A stretch of DNA of 14,238 bases from positions 1 through 14,238 of the forward strand of contig JAZDHF010000270.1 of the NCBI GenBank assembly GCA_043806315.1, in the 5' to 3' direction. The stretch is from SBAX01 sp043806315 (GTDB lineage Bacteria; Planctomycetota; Phycisphaerae; UBA1845). The position numbers and the translations under genes are program-made. Below, in pieces: positions 6,485 to 14,238 of the stretch. The notes beneath the pieces were generated by a model. That model ran no database searches. It had not been told where the DNA came from and worked only from the letters and a program-made list of their open reading frames with translations. How positions within the stretch are numbered: position 1 is the stretch's first letter; each line of letters opens with the position of its first letter.

Positions 6485-7732
6485 ATGAACATCCTCTACC
6501 TCGCCCATCGCATCCCCTACCCACCCAACAAGGGCGACAAGCTCCGCGCGTTCCGACACATCGAACATCTGAGTCGGCGTCACCGCGTCTGGTGCGCATG
6601 TTTCGTGGATACGCCCGGCGACCGTCAATTCATCGAGCCGCTGGCTCGCTACTGCCAAGACTTGGTCGCCATTCCGATGGGTCGCGTTCCGTCCGTGCTT
6701 CGCGGTCTTGCGGTCTTGCTTGCGGGCGGAACCATGACCGAGTCCTTCTACCGTCACGACCCCATGACCGACGCCCTGCGCGTTTGGTCGAAGCGGACTG
6801 CGTTCGATGTGGTCGTGGCGTTCTCATCCAGCATGGCCCAGTATGCACTTCGGGTTCCCGCTCAGCGACGCATCCTGGATTTGTGCGACTGCGACAGTCA
6901 AAAATGGCTCGATTACGCCGCCTCCTCCCATCGCCCGGTCCGGTGGTTTTATGAAGCGGAAGGTCAGCGCTTGGCGGTAAAGGAGCGTGCCTGGCTCGAC
7001 GCCTTCGACGCGACGCTGCTCATTTCAAAGGATGAGGCAATGTCCATGCGGACTGCCGCACCATCCGCGAAATTGCACATTCTTACCAACGGCGCAACGC
7101 TTCCCGACCTCGTCTCACCGTTGGAACCGCATCCCTCCACGGTTGGTTTCGTCGGGGTGATGAACTACCGCCCGAATGTGGACGCGGTTCGTTGGTTCGT
7201 GGATCAATGCTGGCCCGAGGTGCGGAGCGCGTACCCCGACGCCGTCTTCCGCATCGTCGGCCGATCGCCGGTTCGACGAGTCCGCCGGCTGTCACGCGTT
7301 TCCGGCGTCGAGATTGTGGGTGAAGTGAAGGACATTGGGGACGAAGTGCGGCGGTTCGACGTCAGCGTCGCGCCGTTGCGGATCGCCCGCGGGCTGCAAA
7401 ACAAAGTGCTCGAAGCGATGGCCGCCGCCAAGCCGGTGGTCCTCACGACCGAGGCCGCCATGGGGATCGACGCCCGCGACGGCGAGGACTATCTCATCGC
7501 CGACGCTCCGGCTCCAATCGCCCGCGCCGTCGCCCGACTCCTCCGTGATCCGGCCGAGCGCGATCGAGTCGGCTCAAACGCTCGACGCTTCGTGGCCACC
7601 CATCACCGTTGGGACGACGTTCTGCGGAAGTTCGAGTTGATCGTCGTGGGCGCGGTCGAACGCGAGACGCCGCGTACGTCCGTGGCCGTCGCCGCAAGTT
7701 CGTCGATTCCCACCGCTGTTGCGACCTCCTAA
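6485..7732 (+). CDS. Glycosyltransferase, PEP-CTERM/XrtA-associated (TIGR03087-like)
   Basis: GT4-like (GT-B fold) sugar transferase of 415 residues. The N-terminus reads LYLAHRIPYPPNKGDKLRAFRHI (4-26) and then FVDTPGD, a signature I associate with the family annotated as PEP-CTERM/EpsH1-associated sugar transferase. The C-terminal half has FVGVMNYRPN (222-231) and the donor-site segment GLQNKVLEAMAAAKPVVLT from 303, including Glu310. It lacks membrane segments and should act on the cytoplasmic side, adding a sugar to a lipid-linked intermediate; donor and acceptor cannot be read. The ATG lies 4 bases after the FemAB-like stop, so the two are co-transcribed. The ribosome binding site is weak (GGAT within the upstream stop region), which fits coupling. 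The last ~25 residues are low-complexity Ala/Ser/Thr/Val. Confidence 0.88.
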   Translation: MNILYLAHRIPYPPNKGDKLRAFRHIEHLSRRHRVWCACFVDTPGDRQFIEPLARYCQDLVAIPMGRVPSVLRGLAVLLAGGTMTESFYRHDPMTDALRVWSKRTAFDVVVAFSSSMAQYALRVPAQRRILDLCDCDSQKWLDYAASSHRPVRWFYEAEGQRLAVKERAWLDAFDATLLISKDEAMSMRTAAPSAKLHILTNGATLPDLVSPLEPHPSTVGFVGVMNYRPNVDAVRWFVDQCWPEVRSAYPDAVFRIVGRSPVRRVRRLSRVSGVEIVGEVKDIGDEVRRFDVSVAPLRIARGLQNKVLEAMAAAKPVVLTTEAAMGIDARDGEDYLIADAPAPIARAVARLLRDPAERDRVGSNARRFVATHHRWDDVLRKFELIVVGAVERETPRTSVAVAASSSIPTAVATS

Positions 7733-7837
7733 TCTCCTCCCGACAATGCCTGGGACTCACCGTCGTCATCGTCTTCCACCCCGCCCACGAAGGGTCCGAC
7801 CTGCCCACCTCGGAAAAGTATTAGAAGGACCGTGGGG

Positions 7838-7857
7838 GACCGACTCTCTGGTCGGTC
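7838..7857. repeat. Small perfect hairpin
   Basis: GACCGAC (7838-7844) pairs with GTCGGTC (7851-7857) around TCTCTG. It is followed by CAAACT, not a T-run, so it is not a standard terminator. It lies 8 bases before the element B-type unit and may belong to the same inserted segment. Confidence 0.5.
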
Positions 7858-7865
7858 AAACTGTA

Positions 7866-7888
7866 GCGTCACCCCTCGTGGGTGGCGC
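7866..7888. repeat. Single hairpin unit of the element B family
   Basis: GCGTCACCC (7866-7874) and GGGTGGCGC (7880-7888) form a 9-bp stem with one G-T pair around CTCGT. Over 24 bases it differs from the left hairpin of element B at only two positions. The opposing second hairpin seen in element B is absent, so this is a solo or decayed copy. Confidence 0.7.
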
Positions 7889-7970
7889 ACGCGTTCTGGG
7901 TGACCCAACCGAAGCTGCGAGCCGGAGCGAACGAATTCTTCCTTTGCCCGATTCCTGTCACACGTCGCCT

Positions 7971-8094
7971 TGGGTGCCCCAGCCCTTGGGCTGGGGGACT
8001 GACTCGGCAGAGCAGAGCAACCGCTCCTCCGGGCACTCATGGGACGATCACGGAGCTGAACATCAGTCCCCCACCGCAAGCGGTGGGGCACCCA
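7971..8094. repeat. Paired-hairpin repeat (element C)
   Basis: A 124-base element with 33-base inverted ends (7971-8003 and 8062-8094), identical at 28 of 33 positions. Each end contains a perfect 20-base palindrome: CCCCAGCCCTTGGGCTGGGG on the left and CCCCACCGCAAGCGGTGGGG on the right. The differences between the arms occur in pairs that keep the stems intact. The outer TGGGTGCCCC and the inner GGGGACTGA blocks are invariant. The ~58 bases between the arms encode nothing recognisable. It resembles a REPIN or small MITE. Confidence 0.8.
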
Positions 8095-8196
8095 GCGCCT
8101 GAAAAATGTCCCCACGATCCTGACGCGGACCCCGCCCGCGGGAGTGTGCAACGCCGCAGTGGCACTCAGTTCTCGTTGGCGATACCCTCATCGCAG

Positions 8197-9309
8197 ATGT
8201 ACGGGCTTGTGCTCATCGCCGTCGGCGGACCGTTCCTCATCTCGCTGGCGATGACTTACGGCGTCCGGGCTTGGGCGCGTCGGGCGGAGTTCGTCGATCG
8301 TCCGGGCGGCCACAAGCGACACGAGTCGGCGGTTGCCCTGGGCGGCGGCATTGCCTTTATGCCGGCCATTTGCGGCCCGGTCCTCTTGGGAACCATCGCG
8401 GCTTGGGTCATTCACAGCGACGACGCCGGGCCCGACTGGCTGCCGGCGTTGGCTCAGACGCACCTCGCGGGAATCGCCTCGAAACTGCCCGCCATCTTAG
8501 CGATCGTCGGGGGCGCGATTGTTCTTCACCTAGTCGGACTGATTGACGACCGCCGTCCGCTCGGCCCGGCTCCCAAGTTCATCGCCCAGTTCGCCGTTGC
8601 GATTTTCATCGCCGGACCCGTCGGCATTCGTGCTCTCCAAGTCCTTCCCCTGCCGCTTTCGTTTGCCGCCACGGTCCTTTGGATCGTAGTGATTACCAAC
8701 GCATTCAATTTCCTGGACAACATGGACGGCCTGAGCGCCGGAGTGGCCGCCATCGCCGCCGCCATTTTCGCGGTGACGGCCGCCCGTAGCGGTCAAGTCT
8801 TCGTGCCCGCGATGGCCTGCGTGATCGTCGGGGGACTGCTTGGGTTTCTCGTCTACAACTTCTCGCCCGCGACGATCTTCATGGGCGATGCGGGGAGTCT
8901 GCCTCTCGGCTTCTTGATGAGCGTGGTGACCATCCTGACGACCTTCTACGACCCCGCCCGGAACTTGACCCCCTTGGGCGTTATCGTGCCCATCGTCGTC
9001 CTGGCCGTCCCCCTCTACGACGTCACGAGCGTCGTGATCCACCGCCTTCGCGCCGGGGACAGCCCGCTTCGCGGCGACACGCGACATTTCTCACACCGTC
9101 TCGTGAGACGGGGTATGACGCCGCGCGGGGCGGTTCTCACCATCTATCTCGCCACCGCCGCCACCGGGTTGCCCGCGATCATCCTCCCCACCGTCGATTG
9201 GCCCATCGCCGTTCTGCTGCTCCTTCAGTGCCTCGCCGTCGTCACCATGATCGCCGTCCTCGAACACACCCCAAATCCGAACCCGGAGCGCAAGCGACGG
9301 GCCGACTGA
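8197..9309 (+). CDS. MraY/WecA-family polyprenyl-phosphate sugar-phosphate transferase
   Basis: Integral membrane enzyme that moves a sugar-1-phosphate from a UDP-sugar to undecaprenyl phosphate, the first step of many envelope glycans. Counting from ATG 8197 (370 residues), the family motifs are all present: DDRRPLGP at 117-124 (Mg-binding Asp pair), NAFNFLDNMDGLSAG at 168-182, FMGDAGSLPLGF from 228, and the cytoplasmic loop RGDTRHFSHRL at 292-302. About ten hydrophobic segments are visible. The lack of typical MraY-only features and its neighbours favour a WecA/TagO-like exopolysaccharide initiator over MraY itself; the sugar is unknown. The start is uncertain: ATG 8197 directly precedes the first helix but has no Shine-Dalgarno; TTG 8176 and GTG 8146 are alternatives. 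The C-terminal NPNPERKR tail is encoded by one arm of the inverted repeat at 9273-9338. Confidence 0.9.
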   Translation: MYGLVLIAVGGPFLISLAMTYGVRAWARRAEFVDRPGGHKRHESAVALGGGIAFMPAICGPVLLGTIAAWVIHSDDAGPDWLPALAQTHLAGIASKLPAILAIVGGAIVLHLVGLIDDRRPLGPAPKFIAQFAVAIFIAGPVGIRALQVLPLPLSFAATVLWIVVITNAFNFLDNMDGLSAGVAAIAAAIFAVTAARSGQVFVPAMACVIVGGLLGFLVYNFSPATIFMGDAGSLPLGFLMSVVTILTTFYDPARNLTPLGVIVPIVVLAVPLYDVTSVVIHRLRAGDSPLRGDTRHFSHRLVRRGMTPRGAVLTIYLATAATGLPAIILPTVDWPIAVLLLLQCLAVVTMIAVLEHTPNPNPERKRRAD

Positions 9310-9338
9310 CCCAGCGCTTGGGCTTCGGGTTCGGATTT
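9273..9338. repeat. Large inverted repeat at convergent gene ends (element E)
   Basis: The arms 9273-9296 and 9315-9338 are inverted copies matching at 22 of 24 positions, around an 18-base centre containing the TGA stop of the MraY-like gene (9307-9309). The outer 13 bases (AAATCCGAACCCG) are identical. No T-tract follows on the plus strand, so this is either a bidirectional structural terminator between converging genes or another repeat element. The left arm lies inside the coding sequence. Confidence 0.75.
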
Positions 9339-9357
9339 GATCGTCCGCAATCGACAA

Positions 9358-10971
9358 TCAGCGTCTGGCAGGCGCCGGCGGCTCTCGCGTGCAACAGTAC
9401 ACCCACCCTATCTCGAAGATGTGCGCTGACATGGCGACGTGCGGATGCGTCTGTGGGACGGGGTTGGGAACGGCGTCGATTCGGGGCGAGATCACGTACA
9501 CACGGTCGAAACTTGCGATCTGCGATCTGAGCGCCTCATCCGGCTGCTCGCGGAGCAGCACCGTCGGCGGGTTGTGTGGAAGGTAGTAGGACACCATCTG
9601 AAACATTCGCAGCGCCCAGAAGCGAGGCCACTCGACCGCGTCATACACCAGCAGGTCGTTGGGCGTGATGTCCGACTGAATGAGCCCGGCAGCGACGCGG
9701 CTGTGCGGATTGTCCTGCGCCGGCAGCCAGATGACCGTCGGCGCAGCGGCGAGAAGAAAAAGGGCGATCGCGCCTCGGCGCAGGCGTGTGGGAAGGTCGC
9801 TGATGGCGATCCCCAGCAGCCCGGCCAGCCCGGGAAGGGCAACCGAAAGATAACGGAAGTGCGTGAGATGCTGCCGCGTCGTGGCTAAGTCGATGGCCGC
9901 GAACGCGAGCACGGGAACAAAGTACCAGCACGCGAAGAGGACGGCCGGCCTCGCACGCCGCAGCCAAAGGTAGACGCACGTGGCTGCCATGAGGCCGGCG
10001 CCCAGCAGCGCATTGGGCTCACTCAGTTTGAAGCGGTGAACGCGGAAGAGCATGCGAATCGGGAGATCGACGATCCGCAGTACGGTGCGTTGGGCGTGAT
10101 CGGGCAGTTTCTCGTCCAACCAGTCCTGCGAGGCGATGAACGTTCGTTGCCCCAGCACGTGCGGGCCCCAGATGACAAGGAACAGCAAAGCGGCGGCCGC
10201 CGTCGCGCCGAGCCACGCCCGCAGAAGCGGCCCGCGCCAGCGAAGCAGCACGTACACAAGCTGTCCGCAAAACGCGAAGGCGGCGAAATAGTGGTTCATC
10301 GTAGCGGCGAACAGCGTCGTACCGTAGAGGGCCGTGTGAACCGACTTCGACCGCGCGCCCCACGTCGACCATCGTTGCTCCATCCGAACAAGGAGGTAGA
10401 AGCTCACGTTCACGAGAAGCCCGCTGAGACTGTAGGGCCTGTTCTCCTGCGCCATGTTGATGTGGCAGAAGGAGAGCGCGAGGATCAGTGCGATCATCGG
10501 CGACGCACGGCGCAAGCCGAGTTCCCTCACCGCCAGCGCCACCGGTACGATCGAAAGAACGGAGAAGACCAGGGGCATGAAACGAACCGCGGCCTCGCCG
10601 TCGCCGACGAGTCGCCGCCAAAGGAGAAGCAACATGAAGTAGACGGGCGGATGGCTGTCGTCGTCCATCGTCCGCCACACGGCGACGAGCGAGCTGCGCT
10701 CCGTCAGGTCCGAGTATCGCGGAAGGTCCCGGAGGATGACGCCGTGAGGGAGCCGCTCCACCGGTCCGCGGGCGCAGGCCGAGTTGTACATGGAGTGAAT
10801 CTCGTCCTGCCAGAAAGCCTCCCATCCCAAGTGGTACATCCGCACGCCGAGGGCGAGAGCCAGCAGGCCGCCCATCAGCGCCCATCGCCACCTGCGCGAA
10901 AGCGCACTCGCGTCCGGCGTTGGCGTGTGGGGTTGCTGCGTAGTTCTGTTCACGCTCGTTCGTCTTCTCAT
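9358..10971 (-). CDS. GT39/ArnT-like membrane glycosyltransferase
   Basis: GT-C superfamily enzyme of 537 residues that transfers a sugar from a polyprenyl-phosphate carrier on the outer face of the membrane. After a cytoplasmic N-terminus and the first helix (about 30-43), the first outer loop has FWQDEIHS with Asp56-Glu57, matching the acidic catalytic site of the family. SHPPVYF at 106-112 is the second diagnostic block. Around ten further hydrophobic helices follow up to about residue 420, then a soluble C-terminal part of ~110 residues. The start at ATG 10971 has no clear Shine-Dalgarno; GTG at 10953 is an alternative. It converges on the polysaccharide cluster with a 48-base gap and an inverted repeat between, so it is a separate transcript. 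A role in decorating or building the same glycan is inferred from location. Confidence 0.88.
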   Translation of the reverse strand: MRRRTSVNRTTQQPHTPTPDASALSRRWRWALMGGLLALALGVRMYHLGWEAFWQDEIHSMYNSACARGPVERLPHGVILRDLPRYSDLTERSSLVAVWRTMDDDSHPPVYFMLLLLWRRLVGDGEAAVRFMPLVFSVLSIVPVALAVRELGLRRASPMIALILALSFCHINMAQENRPYSLSGLLVNVSFYLLVRMEQRWSTWGARSKSVHTALYGTTLFAATMNHYFAAFAFCGQLVYVLLRWRGPLLRAWLGATAAAALLFLVIWGPHVLGQRTFIASQDWLDEKLPDHAQRTVLRIVDLPIRMLFRVHRFKLSEPNALLGAGLMAATCVYLWLRRARPAVLFACWYFVPVLAFAAIDLATTRQHLTHFRYLSVALPGLAGLLGIAISDLPTRLRRGAIALFLLAAAPTVIWLPAQDNPHSRVAAGLIQSDITPNDLLVYDAVEWPRFWALRMFQMVSYYLPHNPPTVLLREQPDEALRSQIASFDRVYVISPRIDAVPNPVPQTHPHVAMSAHIFEIGWVYCCTREPPAPARR

Positions 10972-11204
10972 CGCGCGGCATTGGAGCGCGGACGTCCATA
11001 CGGAGTCGGCTTAGTATCCGCGCGATCACGCCCTTCTCCTACGCGCTTCTGGGATCGAAGGTGCTTTTCTACGCCGAGAGAATCCAGGCGATCGTCCGAC
11101 GCGCCCGTGATCCTCGCCCTGACGCCGCGTATCCACGATAAGACAAATGTTAAAGCGTCCATGTAGGCTATTCGCCGGCGGCGTGCGAGATGGGTATTTC
11201 GTGG
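10972..11204. other. Divergent intergenic region
   Basis: This gap lies between the start of the minus-strand GT39-like gene and the plus-strand rRNA promoters. It presumably holds the promoter of the former and upstream activating sequence of the latter, but I find no convincing hexamer pair or protein-binding palindrome. The segment near 11135-11160 is locally AT-rich (GATAAGACAAATGTTAAAG). No gene or RNA is recognised. Confidence 0.35.
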
Positions 11205-11234
11205 TTGTCCTTCGAGGTCCGGGAATCGTACAAT
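11205..11234 (+). promoter_or_regulatory. Candidate upstream 16S promoter (P1)
   Basis: TTGTCC (11205-11210, 4 of 6 consensus) and TACAAT (11229-11234, 5 of 6) are separated by 18 bases. It lies just upstream of a better -35 element, forming a tandem arrangement like that seen in many rRNA operons. It rests on hexamers alone. Confidence 0.4.
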
Positions 11235-11241
11235 TGGGGTG

Positions 11242-11269
11242 TTGACACGCGCCTCGGGGCCGCTAGTAT
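11242..11269 (+). promoter_or_regulatory. 16S rRNA promoter (P2)
   Basis: A perfect TTGACA (11242-11247) and TAGTAT (11264-11269, 4 of 6) are separated by 16 bases. It lies about 32 bases before the boxA sequence and 270 bases before mature 16S, the expected place for a sigma-70-type rRNA promoter. Confidence 0.7.
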
Positions 11270-11300
11270 GAATGGCCCGCCGTTGGATAGCAGCGGCAAA

Positions 11301-11312
11301 GCTCTTTGACAA
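11301..11312 (+). promoter_or_regulatory. boxA antitermination site in the 16S leader
   Basis: GCTCTTTGACAA closely matches the boxA core of rRNA leaders (E. coli TGCTCTTTAACAA). BoxA RNA recruits NusB-S10 and Nus factors so that untranslated rRNA is not terminated by Rho. It lies right after the promoter and right before the processing stem, the normal order. Confidence 0.8.
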
Positions 11313-11316
11313 GTGA

Positions 11317-11331
11317 ACAGGTTTGTCGTCG
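11317..11331 (+). other. 5' half of the 16S processing stem
   Basis: ACAGGTTTGTCGTCG is the exact reverse complement of 13180-13194, beyond the other end of 16S. The 15 perfect pairs would bring the two ends of the precursor together as an RNase III-type processing stalk. This shows that the transcript was built to release 16S alone. Confidence 0.85.
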
Positions 11332-11538
11332 TGAGAATGTGACATCGGTCGTCGCCGCGTCCTTTAGGTGACGGTCGATCGAAGCTCGCCTCATCGCCGT
11401 TAACAGCCGGCGCATGAGACGAGCAAGGTGTACGTCGGGCCCGCGAGGGACCGACAACTTTCGTTCTCATGGACGCAAGAATGAAAGCCCTTAGTCGTAT
11501 CTGACTCCCGACTTCGGTCGGGACTAGGAAGCGAACAA
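11332..11538 (+). other. 16S leader RNA, inner part
   Basis: Transcribed but removed during maturation. It contains a strong UUCG-type hairpin just before the mature end (CCCGAC-TTCG-GTCGGG, 11507-11522), which probably helps fold or mark the 5' end. No ORF or tRNA is seen in it. Confidence 0.6.
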
Positions 11539-13208
<1,670 letters not shown>

Positions 13209-13253
13209 CGCCCGGCGGATTGCTCGCGCCTTCCGCCGGGCGTTTGGTTTGTT
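13209..13253 (+). terminator. Terminator of the solitary 16S unit
   Basis: CGCCCGGCGGA (13209-13219) pairs perfectly with TCCGCCGGGCG (13232-13242), followed by TTTGGTTTGTT. It lies 15 bases after the processing stem and 140 bases after 16S, so transcription ends without reaching any 23S gene. Confidence 0.9.
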
Positions 13254-13256
13254 ACA

Positions 13257-13439
13257 TCGCTGCTGAAGCGCTGGCTGCTGGGAACCCACCACGGCGCGGT
13301 CAGCCCTGCGCACCTGGACTACTACCTTGATGAGTTCACCTTTCGCTTCAACCGCCGTGGCTCGCAGTCCCGAGGGAAGTTGTTCTACCGCCTGCTCCAG
13401 CAAGCCGTTACCACCAAGGCGGCCTTTGGCCGCAACCAA
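13257..13439 (+). pseudogene. C-terminal scrap of an ISXO2/IS1595-type transposase
   Basis: The frame reads LLKRWLLGTHHGAVSPAHLDYYLDEFTFRFNRR and then GKLFYRLLQQAV, the characteristic end of ISXO2-like (IS1595 family) transposases. Only some 50 residues of a roughly 300-residue protein remain, with no start codon of its own. The recognisable match ends near 13410; after that the frame stays open without similarity. It begins within a few bases of the 16S terminator, so an insertion or deletion junction lies at about 13254-13260. Confidence 0.8.
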
Positions 13440-13537
13440 ACCCGCGGGATCAGCGGGTTGACGGATTCCTATAGCACAAGTGGCGTTCTGGCCTCACCAT
13501 GGTTGTTGTTCCGGCAACCCGTGGAAAGGAGAACGCC

Positions 13538-14011
13538 GTGGAACAGTTTACCACAAAGCACCACGACAAGATTACCGGCACGATTTCGTGTTTCGATCGG
13601 ATTCTCTTCAAAGGCCATCTGCCGTTGGGCTGGCCGGGAGCCATGGAGGGATTCCTCGCCCGCCAAGGGCTGCGGATCAAGGATTTCGGTTCCTTTGTGA
13701 ACCGGCACTCCGAGCGCATCAAGCAGCACGCCAAAGCGATGGCCGAGCGCTGCGGTCGTCCCTACATTCACTTGAGCGGCCCGATCCGCAAGGAGGATCG
13801 CGTTCGGGCCATCGTGGAGCGGGACAAGATCACCGACGGTCTGGTCTGCGTGCTCGCCGCGGTGGAAGCCTGCCAGAGCTTCAAGCTGGCCTACGGCGAA
13901 GGCAAACCTCATCTCGTCTCCGCTCGTCGCAAGTGTCTGTGTCTCTATTTCTACTTCGTGGACCGCCAATTGGGGTTGGCGCTCGGCTTGCTTATACTCC
14001 GCGCGGCCTGA
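13538..14011 (+). pseudogene. Truncated gene of an unnamed, possibly mobile family
   Basis: Starts with GTG at 13538, with AAGGAG (13526-13531) six bases upstream. The frame also reaches back to ATG 13499, but that start lacks a ribosome binding site. The first ~145 residues look like genuine protein: MEQFTTKHHDKITGTISCFDRILFKGHLPL, a helical middle with SERIKQHAKAMAERCGRPY, and RKEDRVRAIVERDKITDGLVCVL, then CLYFYFVDRQLG. After about base 13975 the sequence turns into LALGLLILRAA and stops at 14009-14011. From memory, relatives in planctomycetes are about three times longer and occur in many copies, so I regard this as a 3'-truncated copy. No catalytic motif is recognised. It sits between two transposase scraps, which supports a mobile origin. 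Confidence 0.6.
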
Positions 14012-14122
14012 AATGAGGTTATTGCCTGTTGGCCGATTTGGGTTCTAATCTACCTTCCCGCCAGGATCGGCGTGGTTAAAGGAGAAGCCAAGGATGGCTA
14101 AGGAGTCTGCAATAAATAACTT

Positions 14123-14238
14123 TTACCTTTTCCGAGCGTTGCGGTCCGTCCGAGACCGGATGGTATAGTTCCACTGCGGATGCGTGGCGTGGGGCTGTAG
14201 ATTGATGTCTTCCATCTGTTGGTCGGTGATCTTGATGC
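14123..14238 (-). pseudogene. C-terminal end of an ISAzo13-type transposase (runs off the window)
   Basis: Reading from the window edge on the minus strand gives IKITDQQMEDINLQPHATHP and QWNYTIRSRTDRNARKR, then TAA at 14125-14123. The pattern I.I.D..M..[IL]NL..H..H..WNYTI.P/SR is the typical ending of ISAzo13-like transposases. Only 37 codons are inside the window, so I cannot tell whether the gene is intact outside; it is listed as pseudogene provisionally because every other mobile remnant here is truncated. The ~110 bases between 14012 and 14122 hold no recognised gene. Confidence 0.55.

Larger units (their letters stand above)
7733..8196. other. Intergenic region loaded with hairpin repeats
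   Basis: This 464-base gap interrupts an otherwise tightly packed operon. In order it holds a small hairpin (GACCGAC/GTCGGTC, 7838-7857), one unit of the element B family (7866-7888), element C (7971-8094), and about 100 bases before the MraY-like gene. The reading frame of the next gene stays open back to 7882, but the translation of that part shows no domain and runs through the repeats, so I treat it as non-coding. No convincing promoter hexamers were found. Confidence 0.6.

Noticed and set aside
7882..8196. N-terminal extension of the MraY-like frame
   Set aside because: The frame is open but runs through repeat elements, shows no domain, and would put ~105 odd residues before the first membrane helix.
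10019..11029. Second minus-strand open frame (336 codons) over the GT39-like gene
   Set aside because: A frame-shifted shadow: Arg-rich, low-complexity, no motif, and contained almost entirely in the real gene.
10036..11166. Long plus-strand open frame (376 codons) opposite the GT39-like gene
   Set aside because: Its product is Arg/Pro/Glu-rich without domain or hydrophobic pattern, typical of antisense frames in GC-rich genes. The minus-strand frame has the GT-C motifs and helices.
14094..14168. 24-codon plus-strand ORF with AAGGAG 9 bases upstream
   Set aside because: It overlaps the minus-strand ISAzo13-like coding end, and its product has no recognisable features. The ribosome binding site match may be chance.

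Overview
The window is GC-rich bacterial chromosome that I assign to the phylum Planctomycetota. The best evidence is the 16S rRNA gene (11539-13069). It carries an exact EUB338-II probe site at 11879-11896, the variant that replaces the usual bacterial EUB338 site in planctomycetes. It also stands alone, with its own promoters, boxA, processing stem and terminator and with no tRNA, 23S or 5S following. An IPTL-CTERM sorting tail and several families of paired hairpin repeats agree with this. The class or order cannot be fixed from here.

Layout. 1-580: remnant of a DUF772-type transposase. 664-2577: exported M3-family oligoendopeptidase F, closed by a hairpin terminator. 2738-3055: small Cys-rich ORF ending in an IPTL-CTERM sorting signal, probably the tail of a lost secreted protein. 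3126-3527 (minus): small conserved four-cysteine protein with a clear Shine-Dalgarno and a GTG start. 3600-3751: gene-free AT-rich pocket followed by hairpins and a strong terminator, possibly a leader or small RNA.

3804-9309 is a same-strand polysaccharide cluster: a PaaK/CapK-like adenylate-forming enzyme, a FemAB-like acyltransferase of the type linked to XrtA exosortase systems, a glycosyltransferase resembling the PEP-CTERM/XrtA-associated TIGR03087 family, and a MraY/WecA-like polyprenyl-phosphate sugar-phosphate transferase. Convergent to it (9358-10971, minus) is a GT39/ArnT-like membrane glycosyltransferase. Together these look like part of an exopolysaccharide locus of the kind that accompanies exosortases. 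The exosortase, polymerase and export genes are not in the window.

The transferase would put the first sugar phosphate on undecaprenyl phosphate in the membrane. The soluble glycosyltransferase would extend it on the cytoplasmic side. The GT-C enzyme would work on the outer face with lipid-linked sugars. The PaaK-like and FemAB-like proteins would add acyl or aminoacyl decoration. These are inferences from family and gene order.

11205-13253 is the complete solitary 16S unit. 13257-14238 is a run of mobile-element debris: an ISXO2/IS1595-type C-terminal scrap, a truncated gene of an unnamed family, and an ISAzo13-type C-terminal end running off the window.

The most unusual feature is a set of repeat elements, each made of two hairpins facing each other (3052-3119, 5362-5427, 7971-8094), plus a related single hairpin (7866-7888) and a large inverted repeat (9273-9338). 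In two elements the two hairpins differ by paired changes that preserve base pairing. One element lies in frame inside the FemAB-like gene, and one arm of the large repeat encodes the C-terminal tail of the MraY-like protein.
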